Positions 1-7,644 of a stretch of 25,244 bases of DNA are shown piece by piece (the stretch's first letter is position 1; the number at the start of each line of letters is the position of its first letter). This DNA is from Lachnospiraceae bacterium (GTDB taxonomy: Bacteria; Bacillota; Clostridia; Lachnospirales; Lachnospiraceae), in the NCBI GenBank assembly GCA_016297945.1, contig JAEDFR010000028.1:1-25244 (forward strand). The letters run 5' to 3'. The notes beneath the pieces are model-generated. The model was not told where the DNA came from and did not search any database. It saw only the letters and a list, made by a program, of their open reading frames with translations. A program made the position numbers and the translations under genes.

Positions 1-832
1 TTTCATTCATATCCTCCACCGCATACATTGCCTTTATTGCATCCGTCACATGCGTTTTATTTGTATCCGTACAGGCACGAATTCCATAATAATGATGATT
101 GATTTCCTTAACAACTGTATTACCGGCAAACAAAATGAAAAAGGGTAACAATATCAGTGCAGCCTTTCCTGCCATTGCCTTATTTGAAGCATGATTCATT
201 TCGTGTCGCATTTTGAAAATCATAATACCAAATACGATAGAAGCAACAACAAAAAAAGGCATGATCCAAATCGAATCTTCTCTTGTCATATCCAATGCCA
301 ACACACTAAAACCGCTTAGAAGCGACCAAAAAACCAGTCGGCTGTTTTTGCCTTCCAAGCGCATAAACATTCCCAAAATCCCGGCAAAAACAAGCAATAC
401 TTCGATTGGGACCAAAGCATTTCTATAGATACGCAGATAAACACTTTGCGAACCCATTACCGGATTAAAAATCAGCACGATATACAGTAAACAATCAGCC
501 AAATAACCTCTTTCTTTTTTATGCAAGGCCATTACTACCAGCATTGCACTCAACATATACAACAGCTGTGTAATAACCAGATAGGAAATACCACTTTTAT
601 GCACAAGTGCAAGATACAAAGGGTAAACGATCCCCTTAGGCATCGCAAAGCAGCTATAAGGTCCAAGCCATCCCCCCGACAAAAGCCTGACAGCCATATC
701 CACCATCAGCGCATCATCGTGAATGGACACACTTTCCGCAGTAATTGGCAAATTATATGTCAAAAAAATGCGAAAAACAGACAAAACCACTGCTATTGCA
801 ATCCAGATTTTTGTTTCACGCACTTTTCTCAT
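1..832 (-). CDS. Polytopic membrane protein, possible GT-C-type glycosyltransferase (3' end cut by window)
   Basis: My own translation gives 277 codons open to the window edge, starting MRKVRETKIWIAIAVVLSVF. A GAAGGA ribosome binding site lies five bases before the ATG. A hydrophobic first segment is followed by an outside loop with HDDALMVDMA, then LLSGGWLGPY and further membrane segments. A DD pair after the first membrane helix, followed by a membrane-rich body, is typical of GT-C enzymes that use polyprenyl-phosphate sugars on the outer face. Gene order supports this: it directly follows two GtrB-like GT2 genes. A role in adding side-chain sugars is inference; I do not recognise a named family. 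An in-frame upstream ATG at 877 lacks a binding site, and the frame is open back to a TAG at 989-991, through repetitive sequence. Confidence 0.75.
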   Translation of the reverse strand, partial: MRKVRETKIWIAIAVVLSVFRIFLTYNLPITAESVSIHDDALMVDMAVRLLSGGWLGPYSCFAMPKGIVYPLYLALVHKSGISYLVITQLLYMLSAMLVVMALHKKERGYLADCLLYIVLIFNPVMGSQSVYLRIYRNALVPIEVLLVFAGILGMFMRLEGKNSRLVFWSLLSGFSVLALDMTREDSIWIMPFFVVASIVFGIMIFKMRHEMNHASNKAMAGKAALILLPFFILFAGNTVVKEINHHYYGIRACTDTNKTHVTDAIKAMYAVEDMNE

Positions 833-990
833 TTTTTCCTTCTTCAATTTCAAATTTTTCGTTTCGATATCACTCATTTCTACATTTTTCGTTTCTATAA
901 TTATTCCATTATTTTTCAATTTTACACAATTCTGTTTTGCATTATTCGTGTTTGAACCATTCGTTTCTGCATTATTTGATTCTACATTCT
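833..990 (-). repeat. Degenerate Asn/Glu-coding repeat tract between two genes
   Basis: Read on the minus strand, this tract is made of imperfect copies of short AT-rich units such as GAAACGAAAAAT (twice, 30 bases apart) and AATAATGCA (twice, 30 bases apart). It is open in the frame of the downstream membrane protein from 988 onward and would encode an Asn-, Thr- and Lys-rich tail. No well-placed start codon lies in it except ATG 877, which has no ribosome binding site. A separate 19-codon frame starts at ATG 1041, overlapping the end of the upstream gene, and stops at 982-984. One single-base shift would join it to the downstream frame. Confidence 0.55.
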
Positions 991-1033
991 ACTTGATTTT
1001 GTATTTACATTCTCCACAAATACATCCACAGGA

Positions 1034-2182
1034 TTACTCATGCTTAATATTTAAAATCCCAATAAAGAAACCACCAAAAATCAATTCTGCTCCAATGGAA
1101 CACAAAGTTACAGCCGGAATCGTGATATGCATAACTTTTTGCGGATTCAAATCTCCAAATGATGTACTGCCCCAGATGATACAGGCAACAATCGCAATGA
1201 TTAACCCTGTAACGAATAAGAGAAAGCCAATCCCGATACCCTGATCTGCTGAAAACCTGCTGATCTTTTCAATGGATTTGTTCATCGGGATATAAAAAGT
1301 TTTAGCCGCATAAATTTTGGTGTACACAGAAAATAAAATTGCATTCACGCCAATAATTAAAAACGCTCCGGCAAACAACATAGTATTAATATCCAATGAA
1401 ATATGACGAATCTGAACCGGCCCGCCAATCAGCATAATCATTAAAATCAGGCCCACAACCGCAAGCAGACATCCCGGATAAAAGAATAACCAGTCCGGTG
1501 TATGTAAAAGCAGCACCTTTAAATGTCTCCAACCATCACTCCAGGTATTTAAGTATGGTTTTCTGCTTCTGCCATCTACCGAAAGAGTTGTAGGAACTTC
1601 TGCTATTTTATAATCATGAAGTGCCGCCTGAATTATCATTTCACTGGCATATTCCATACCCGTCGCTCTTAAATTCAATTCCTGTATACGTTCCCGATTG
1701 TAACCTCTCATACCGCAGTTGAAATCACCGATTTTATTGTGATAAAACAATCTTCCTAAAAAAGAAATTACCGGTGTGCCCAGATATCTGTGCAAAAAGG
1801 GCATTGCTCCTTTTTCAATGCCGCCACGGAATCGGTTTCCCATGACCAAATCATATCCCTCTCGCAATTTCAGAATATAGGGCATTAGGTCACTGAAATC
1901 ATAACTGTCATCAGCATCTCCCATAATACAATATTTCCCCAATGCAGCATTGGTTCCGCCAATTAAAGCAGCACCATATCCTCTTGCCGGCACATCAACT
2001 ACTCTTGCGCCACAACGACGTGCTATGTCCTGCGAACCATCAGTACTGCCGTTATCCGCAATCAGTACTTCTCCCGCAATCTGATTTTCCTCCAGACATT
2101 TTTGTGCCTTTTTAATCACGATTTCCAATGTTTCTGCTTCATTTAAACAGGGAATAACAACAGACACTTCATAATCCATCAT
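1034..2182 (-). CDS. GT2 glycosyltransferase with C-terminal membrane helices (GtrB/DPM1-like)
   Basis: The 382-residue protein has an N-terminal GT-A domain (about residues 5-225) starting VSVVIPCLNEAETLE, with nucleotide-binding DNGSTDGSQDIA and the metal-binding DADD at residues 89-92. Four hydrophobic segments follow (about 231-254, 266-290, 318-340, 354-376). This is the layout of polyprenyl-phosphate glycosyltransferases, which move a sugar from an NDP donor to undecaprenyl phosphate at the inner face. The sugar cannot be read from sequence. An AAAGGTGG site lies about ten bases before the ATG; a second ATG follows immediately. The gene is 16 bases after the other GtrB-like gene and its last codons overlap a short ATG frame at 1041. 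Confidence 0.88.
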   Translation of the reverse strand: MMDYEVSVVIPCLNEAETLEIVIKKAQKCLEENQIAGEVLIADNGSTDGSQDIARRCGARVVDVPARGYGAALIGGTNAALGKYCIMGDADDSYDFSDLMPYILKLREGYDLVMGNRFRGGIEKGAMPFLHRYLGTPVISFLGRLFYHNKIGDFNCGMRGYNRERIQELNLRATGMEYASEMIIQAALHDYKIAEVPTTLSVDGRSRKPYLNTWSDGWRHLKVLLLHTPDWLFFYPGCLLAVVGLILMIMLIGGPVQIRHISLDINTMLFAGAFLIIGVNAILFSVYTKIYAAKTFYIPMNKSIEKISRFSADQGIGIGFLLFVTGLIIAIVACIIWGSTSFGDLNPQKVMHITIPAVTLCSIGAELIFGGFFIGILNIKHE

Positions 2183-2198
2183 CGCTTCAATACCACCT

Positions 2199-2897
2199 TT
2201 AATGATATTTTATAATACAGTAAATGGCTCTTAATCCATCTTTAAATCCAATTTTCTTACCTTCTTCATTGGTTCGCGGATAATATGAAATCGGAACCTC
2301 ATGAATTCTGATACGCATATCGGATATTTTCGCTGTAATTTCCGGCTCAAAACCAAATCTTTTTTCTTCGATATCAACCGATTGGATGATTTCGCGTCGA
2401 AATGCCTTGTAGCAGGTCTCCATATCCGTAAGTTTCTGATGAGTAAAAATATTTGATAAAAAAGTTAGAAATTTATTTGCAAGGCGATTAGCCAGATAAC
2501 CTTTTGACGGAGATGCTTTAAAGCGTGATCCATACACCACTTTTGCCTTTCCCTGTACAATCGGCAAAATCACATCTTTATATTCCATGGGATCATATTC
2601 CAAATCCGCATCCTGAATAATGACAACATCGCCCGTTGCCTGAGAAAAACCGGTCTTTAACGCCGCACCTTTTCCACCATTTTTTTCATGATACACAAGC
2701 TTAGCCACACGCTCTTCAACCTGTGTTTTCAAAATATCTCTTGTACCGTCGTTAGAACAATCGTCCACCACGATAATTTCTTTTTTAAATCCCTGCACCT
2801 CATCAATTTTGTCTAAAATCTTAATGATGTTTTCTCTCTCATTGTAGCAAGGGATTATAATTGATAATGTTGTATCTTCCAGCCTCATAGTTTTCAT
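2199..2897 (-). CDS. GT2 glycosyltransferase, soluble polyprenyl-phosphate mannosyl/glucosyl transferase-like
   Basis: The 232-residue protein is a bare GT-A domain: LSIIIPCYNERENI at the N terminus, VVDDCSNDGTRDI, and DAD at residues 96-98 within IIQDADLEYDP. It also has NGGKGAAL and the GSRF motif usual in dolichyl/undecaprenyl-phosphate sugar synthases. Unlike its downstream neighbour it lacks membrane helices, so it resembles the DPM1 catalytic core alone. It probably loads a sugar onto a lipid carrier; donor unknown. The start is uncertain: the first ATG has an AGGA only two bases upstream, while the fourth codon, also ATG, has it about eleven bases upstream. A candidate promoter precedes it. 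Confidence 0.87.
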   Translation of the reverse strand: MKTMRLEDTTLSIIIPCYNERENIIKILDKIDEVQGFKKEIIVVDDCSNDGTRDILKTQVEERVAKLVYHEKNGGKGAALKTGFSQATGDVVIIQDADLEYDPMEYKDVILPIVQGKAKVVYGSRFKASPSKGYLANRLANKFLTFLSNIFTHQKLTDMETCYKAFRREIIQSVDIEEKRFGFEPEITAKISDMRIRIHEVPISYYPRTNEEGKKIGFKDGLRAIYCIIKYH

Positions 2898-2942
2898 TTT
2901 CCTATCAATTATTTTTATCTTATTTTCCCATAAACGCTATTT

Positions 2943-2971
2943 TTTATAGCATATAAGACATTTTGTTTAAA
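2943..2971 (-). promoter_or_regulatory. Candidate sigma-A promoter for the two GtrB-like genes and the GT-C-like gene
   Basis: On the minus strand, TTTAAA (2966-2971) is followed after 17 bases by TATAAA (2943-2948), with TGC directly before it, giving an extended -10. It sits in the 87-base gap after the large GT2 gene and would give a leader of about 40 bases. The -35 match is only partial. Confidence 0.45.
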
Positions 2972-2984
2972 GCGGTTGTCGTTT

Positions 2985-5258
2985 TCATTCTACCACCAGT
3001 CTCTCGTCACATTCCTTATACAATCTCTGTCTGGAACATGTATCTTTCAAAAAAATGGCAATCCTGTATTCCCCGGCTTTTAAATCCTCACGTTTAATCC
3101 GACATGAAAATCCGGACAATGCCACATTTGTCTGTTCCGGCAAAATTTCCACAACGTCAGGTCTGTAGCGTTCAAAGGGAACAACAGAAATCGTCTGTCC
3201 CACTTCATCTGTCAGTAAAAGTTTTTTTTCGTAACGGGAAGAATCCATTCCAAGCACATATGCCCAGCCCTCTATCCAATATACATCCTTTTCATCTTCT
3301 AAGTCCAGTTTTCTTTCCAGACGGACATGTTCTATGGTAACCGTCAGGCAATTATTATGCCATTCTTCCTTGATTTCACGATTAAAAGAAAGTGGTTTAT
3401 TAAAAGAAAGTCTTTGCTCATATGGATATAAAAAACTGCAAAAATACTTATGCTTAAATCCGGCCAGATTGGGACTGTAAAAAGGATCCTTTCCCTTTAT
3501 TGACGGATGTCTGCCATAACAAATATCTTTTTCATGCAAAAGCCGGTCCCATTTTTCCTCACTTAAGGCATCATCTCCGCGACTGACGGATTCATGATGA
3601 TACAATACCACATCATTGCGAATCACATTGTAATACCCACAATCATACAGAGAAAAACAAAAATCCACATCGTTATAGGATACCGCTATCTTTTCACAGA
3701 AGCCTCCTGCCTCCAGATATTTATCCCTTGAAACCAACAGACAAGCTGCAGTCACTCCAATCATATCATAGGGAAGGACATTTCTCCCATAATAATAGTC
3801 TGTATTATCATGTTCTTTTAGCAGCTTATGCGCGGGACCTACCCACAAATTGGTAATTCCCGCATGTTGTATCAGATCCGTATCCGGGTATAACAGTTTT
3901 GCCCCGACCGCTCCGACATGGGGTAAGGAGGCCTGTCCCACCATAACAGACAACCAATCGGAGGAAATAATTTCCATATCATCATTCAGCAATAAAATAT
4001 AATCGCCCTTTGAATTCGCAACGCCAAGGTTACACATTTTTGAAAAATTAAAATCCATGGGCTCATATATATATTGAAAACCGATACTTTCTTTTAATGC
4101 CATGATCCGTTTTTGATTCTCCGCACAGCTACCATTATCGACCAGTATAATTTCATAATTCGGATACTCCGTCTTTTCTGCCAGACTTTTTAAGCAGTTG
4201 GTAAGGACATCCACATTGTCCTTAGAAGGAATAATGACAGATACTCGTGGGAATCCATTCATTTTTTCACTAATCGTATTATCGGCATTTGCATTTTCGC
4301 CAATTGTATTTTCAGCATTTATTATTTCACTACTTTGTTTTTTGGAGACAGCATTTTGACTATTTTCATTTATAGTAAAAATCGGAACAGAATATTCCCG
4401 TCCACAAAAGGATCTATGCTGCATGAAACCGGATAAACCACGTCTTTTCATGGCATCCTGCTTTACTTTATCATATACCGGTTCATATCCCCAATAGGCT
4501 CTCTTATTTACCACTTCTGGTTTTTTGGGGTCCTCCGGCTGCCATTCATCTCCCTGACCGTGAAAAAGAACCTGTGGAATATGTGTGATATTCAGACCAT
4601 TTGCTTCTATATACTCCGAAAAGCGGAATAAAAAATCATAAAGAATTTGTCTTTCTGAATCCATTGAAATATTTGCATTCACTAAAACTTTTAAATCCAT
4701 CTCGCCTTTCATCTTTGCAGCAGGAGCAAAGTCGGATTTCAAATATGCTTTTAAATGTGTCCCATTGAAAAACAGCAAACTTCCCATATAAAAGAAAGAC
4801 CATAGTGTGTCCGGACTTACATTCGGTTTCATCCATGCTCCGTATCTTCTGCCGGAATTTACATCTGTCATATCTTCATCTGCATATACCAGAGCACATT
4901 GTGAGTTTTCCCCAAAAATGCTTTCGTAATCCGGTGATGGCATACGAATCTGTCCTTCCAAAAGTCGCACGGCAATCCATGAATCTAAGATTTCTGCATT
5001 TTCTTCAATTCCGTTATTTTCTGCAATTCCGTTACTTTCTGCAACGCCGTTTGAAAACAGTGAGACAAACGCATCCAAATCCATCTGTAGAATTTTTACC
5101 TTCCCACAGGCATCCTGCTTTTCCCCAATTTTTTTATTTTCCACCGTATCAATCCACATCTGATAGGGATCACTGAGATTTTGCAGGCGACTCTCATACC
5201 GTTTATGACTTCTATTCAATTGATAATCAAAAATAATCTTTTTAACCGGATTAGCCAA
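2985..5258 (-). CDS. Large two-part GT2 glycosyltransferase (rhamnan/O-antigen backbone type)
   Basis: The 757-residue protein has an N-terminal part (about 95-235) with VYADED and WMKPNVSPDTLWSFFYMG. These are features of the first, often degenerate, half of long GT2 proteins in rhamnan and O-antigen loci. A full GT-A domain follows (about 338-560): VSVIIPSKDNVD, VDNGS, the metal site NDD at 425-427 and acceptor motif YNDVDF at 528-533. The last 150 residues are beta-rich without a recognised motif. It probably adds backbone sugars at the cytoplasmic face. The start codon is TTG, supported by GAGG six bases upstream; no ATG fits better. Two Asn/Glu-rich linkers (residues 69-92 and 296-336) interrupt it. 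A hairpin lies just upstream of the ribosome binding site. Confidence 0.86.
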   Translation of the reverse strand: MANPVKKIIFDYQLNRSHKRYESRLQNLSDPYQMWIDTVENKKIGEKQDACGKVKILQMDLDAFVSLFSNGVAESNGIAENNGIEENAEILDSWIAVRLLEGQIRMPSPDYESIFGENSQCALVYADEDMTDVNSGRRYGAWMKPNVSPDTLWSFFYMGSLLFFNGTHLKAYLKSDFAPAAKMKGEMDLKVLVNANISMDSERQILYDFLFRFSEYIEANGLNITHIPQVLFHGQGDEWQPEDPKKPEVVNKRAYWGYEPVYDKVKQDAMKRRGLSGFMQHRSFCGREYSVPIFTINENSQNAVSKKQSSEIINAENTIGENANADNTISEKMNGFPRVSVIIPSKDNVDVLTNCLKSLAEKTEYPNYEIILVDNGSCAENQKRIMALKESIGFQYIYEPMDFNFSKMCNLGVANSKGDYILLLNDDMEIISSDWLSVMVGQASLPHVGAVGAKLLYPDTDLIQHAGITNLWVGPAHKLLKEHDNTDYYYGRNVLPYDMIGVTAACLLVSRDKYLEAGGFCEKIAVSYNDVDFCFSLYDCGYYNVIRNDVVLYHHESVSRGDDALSEEKWDRLLHEKDICYGRHPSIKGKDPFYSPNLAGFKHKYFCSFLYPYEQRLSFNKPLSFNREIKEEWHNNCLTVTIEHVRLERKLDLEDEKDVYWIEGWAYVLGMDSSRYEKKLLLTDEVGQTISVVPFERYRPDVVEILPEQTNVALSGFSCRIKREDLKAGEYRIAIFLKDTCSRQRLYKECDERLVVE
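4251..4373 (-). repeat. Degenerate Asn/Glu-coding repeat linker inside the large GT2 gene
   Basis: This encodes residues 296-336, immediately before the catalytic GT-A domain. Two imperfect 25-27 base units are visible on the minus strand, each running AATGC, GA, AATAC, ATT, GAAAA, giving the peptides NAENTIGE and NADNTISE. It is low-complexity, AT-rich and hydrophilic, so it is a linker rather than part of a fold. Confidence 0.6.
4983..5054 (-). repeat. Short Asn/Glu-coding tandem repeat in the N-terminal part of the large GT2 gene
   Basis: This encodes residues 69-92, with the peptide repeat ESNGIAENNGIEENAEI. On the minus strand, GGAATTGCAGAAAATAAC-like 18-base units occur about three times with small differences. 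The insertion falls in a predicted loop. It matches in style the linker at 4251-4373 and the tract at 833-990. Confidence 0.6.
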
Positions 5259-5280
5259 AATCCACCTCGAACATTGAAAA

Positions 5281-5309
5281 CCTGTCTATGCCCTCAACGC
5301 ACAGACAGG
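5281..5309 (-). terminator. Hairpin with short U-run upstream of the large GT2 gene; terminator or attenuator
   Basis: CCTGTCTGTGC pairs with GCATAGACAGG over 11 base pairs (one G-U) around a seven-base loop, and the transcript continues with UUUU. It lies between the DUF4214 gene and the TTG-start GT2 gene, about 22 bases before that start. No convincing promoter was found after it, so partial termination is more likely than a full stop. Confidence 0.6.
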
Positions 5310-5393
5310 CTTTACAATTCATTAATACTATTTTCATTCCGTCCACAGCCCATATTCATAATATAAATCACGAGCCGTTTTTCATACTGCTAT

Positions 5394-7586
5394 TTATAAG
5401 CCATAGGCAGCTTTTACCTGTGCAAATTCCTTGGAATTAGCAAATTCATTTAAGACGTAGTCTCTGTCTTTTCCTGCAGCCAACTGACCTAACCAGTAAT
5501 CCAGTCCTTCTTCGTCATATTCACGGTCGAAAAATGTTCTGTATAATACCTTTACGTATTCTTCATTATTCAGACCTTTTTGCTGAAATTCTTTAGAGTG
5601 GAAGAACTGCTCTGTAGAAACCTGCATCAAAGTATAGTTACCCTGACTAATTTCTTCACACCAGTAATCCATACCTTCTTCGTCATAAGGTCTTCCAAGT
5701 GCCTTGGTGTACAATCTGGACATAAATCCGGAAAGTCCCATATTACGGCTTCTACCGGTAACAGGATATGTTCCGGCTGTAATACCATATGAATTACAAA
5801 TCATGCCAAACTCTTTAGACTGACAGAAATCATTGAATACGCCCTCTTTACCAAATCCATCTTCCATGGTCTTTAACCAGTAAGCTATTCCGCCTTCATC
5901 ACCTTCACGATCCATCATAACCGTATAGCAGATATCTAAAAATTCCTCTTCGGATAAATTCTTCAGTTTCATCTCATTACTAAAGAAGAAACCACCTGCC
6001 ACCTCAGCACCGGTCATATTGCCGGATGCCAATTCATGTGTCCAATAATCGATACCTCCTGCATCCGGAGTTCTCTTTAATGCTAACTGATAAATACGTG
6101 TTACGAATGCTCTGATTTTTGTTTCATCTACCACTCTTCCATAGCCCGGAACAATTTCAGAATAAGAATTTACTCCAATTACAGGCAGAGTAACCGTTTC
6201 TACATAAGACTGATTATCATCCAGATGCAAATAAACACTTTCTGCCAGTTTGCCACGAATATCAAAATTGACTCCGGCACCCGCATTCTTGCAAGCCAGA
6301 ATAAAACAATCTGTCATACTGTCATACTTGGCTGCATAGTAAGATAATGCCAGTGATGCAGCCTGTACATCATCACCAAACACATCAGAGAAGCCTTCCT
6401 CTGTACACATGATACGATGAGATGTTCCAAATGTATTTTTTACATAATCCGTAAAAATATGATAATTATATCCATCAACCAGTCTTGCATCGGAACTCTT
6501 GGGGTTCAAATCCACCTCTGTAACATGTGCATTAACAGCCCAGATGTCCGGTTCTGCCAGAATGGAAGGATACATATGATATGCGATACACCAGTCAGAT
6601 GCTGCCGGTGTACCTACTAATGCCATGTTGAAAGTATTCAAATAATCTTTGGTTGTAATTGCTCTGCCCAAATCATCATGCTGCCAGCTGTGATCCAGAC
6701 ACACACTGACACGCGCTACGGAAGAACGGGCACGAACAGCATTGTAAAGCTGCAAATAAGTCTTTGTATACAGATTTACATTGTAGTTGGTATCAACACT
6801 TCCTGAAAAATGCCATGAATTGGGAGCATTAACCTCGTTTCCGAGAATCCAGTTATCCACATGACAGTTAGAACGTGAAAAGATATCTGTCATCATAGCA
6901 AAGAAAGCATCAAAATATCTGGCACCTTCACCTGTATTGGGAGCATAATACTCTGATGCGGAACTGCCTCTGTTGGCAAGTGCAGTCGGATCAATTAAAA
7001 TCTCCATTCCCTCTTTATAGGGAACCTCCATCTGCAGATTGACTGTAATACCATTTTTATTGGCCGTCTGTATAAACTGAATTAAGGCAAATACAGTACT
7101 TACATTGTAATAATATGCATTACCGTTGTAATCCCATCTCATTTTTCCCTGTCCGGATGAAGGAGACCAGAAATAATCTGTAATTCTTACATTGTACAGG
7201 GTATGCTGGGAACCGTTCCAATTAGTCGCATCCACATCTCCCAAACTCTGCACACCTTTTTTGGTCGTTGTCTTTTTAAATGCATCGGTCGTATTATAAT
7301 CACTTGCAATAGGTGCATATCCAACCGCAGGCATCCATGAATTATTCATATACTCAAAACTACAATTCATATCGGAATCGGGAGCTCCCGCTGTCGGAAT
7401 ACCGTTATAGGTCTGCAATGCTGCGTCTTCCGGAATCATCTCATTTTCTGTAATCATCGTATTTTCGCTCAGGGAATCTTCCGTCTGCGGCATGGTTTCT
7501 GCAAAAACTGTACCAGCGACAGACACGGTCATGACAACAGATAATGCAATAGCCATAAAGCTTTTTGATAAAAATCTCTTTCTCAT
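5394..7586 (-). CDS. Secreted glycoside-hydrolase-like protein with DUF4214 repeats
   Basis: The 730-residue protein has a clear signal peptide (basic MRKR, hydrophobic core, likely cut after VFA at residue 29). A TIM-barrel-like domain follows (about 85-470), matching what I recall of DUF5722. It carries NEVN at 250-253 and CTEEGFS at 394-400, placed like the acid/base and nucleophile glutamates of clan GH-A hydrolases. The C terminus has two DUF4214 modules (about 490-600 and 618-730), each with two half-repeats built around R..D..G..YW. DUF4214 is common in secreted proteins, but its role is unsettled. It may trim, bind or anchor the exported polysaccharide; activity is unproven. A GGAAGG site precedes the ATG. 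Residues 37-55 are an Asn/Glu-rich linker similar to repeats elsewhere in the locus. It follows the DHHW gene by 58 bases. Confidence 0.82.
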   Translation of the reverse strand: MRKRFLSKSFMAIALSVVMTVSVAGTVFAETMPQTEDSLSENTMITENEMIPEDAALQTYNGIPTAGAPDSDMNCSFEYMNNSWMPAVGYAPIASDYNTTDAFKKTTTKKGVQSLGDVDATNWNGSQHTLYNVRITDYFWSPSSGQGKMRWDYNGNAYYYNVSTVFALIQFIQTANKNGITVNLQMEVPYKEGMEILIDPTALANRGSSASEYYAPNTGEGARYFDAFFAMMTDIFSRSNCHVDNWILGNEVNAPNSWHFSGSVDTNYNVNLYTKTYLQLYNAVRARSSVARVSVCLDHSWQHDDLGRAITTKDYLNTFNMALVGTPAASDWCIAYHMYPSILAEPDIWAVNAHVTEVDLNPKSSDARLVDGYNYHIFTDYVKNTFGTSHRIMCTEEGFSDVFGDDVQAASLALSYYAAKYDSMTDCFILACKNAGAGVNFDIRGKLAESVYLHLDDNQSYVETVTLPVIGVNSYSEIVPGYGRVVDETKIRAFVTRIYQLALKRTPDAGGIDYWTHELASGNMTGAEVAGGFFFSNEMKLKNLSEEEFLDICYTVMMDREGDEGGIAYWLKTMEDGFGKEGVFNDFCQSKEFGMICNSYGITAGTYPVTGRSRNMGLSGFMSRLYTKALGRPYDEEGMDYWCEEISQGNYTLMQVSTEQFFHSKEFQQKGLNNEEYVKVLYRTFFDREYDEEGLDYWLGQLAAGKDRDYVLNEFANSKEFAQVKAAYGL

Positions 7587-7644
7587 TCTTTCCTTCCTTT
7601 CACATTTTATATTCTATTAAATACCTGCTTAATCTCAGCAGAAT

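Noticed and set aside
521..1244. Phe/Ile-rich plus-strand frames at 521-955 and 723-1244
   Set aside because: They are antisense to the GT-C-like gene and the GT2 gene. Their hydrophobic look comes from complementing AT-rich repeats and Lys/Glu codons.
7587..7644. Possible promoter or hairpin before the secreted-protein gene
   Set aside because: The stem is only five base pairs and the -35 match is poor; cotranscription with the acylation genes is the simpler reading.
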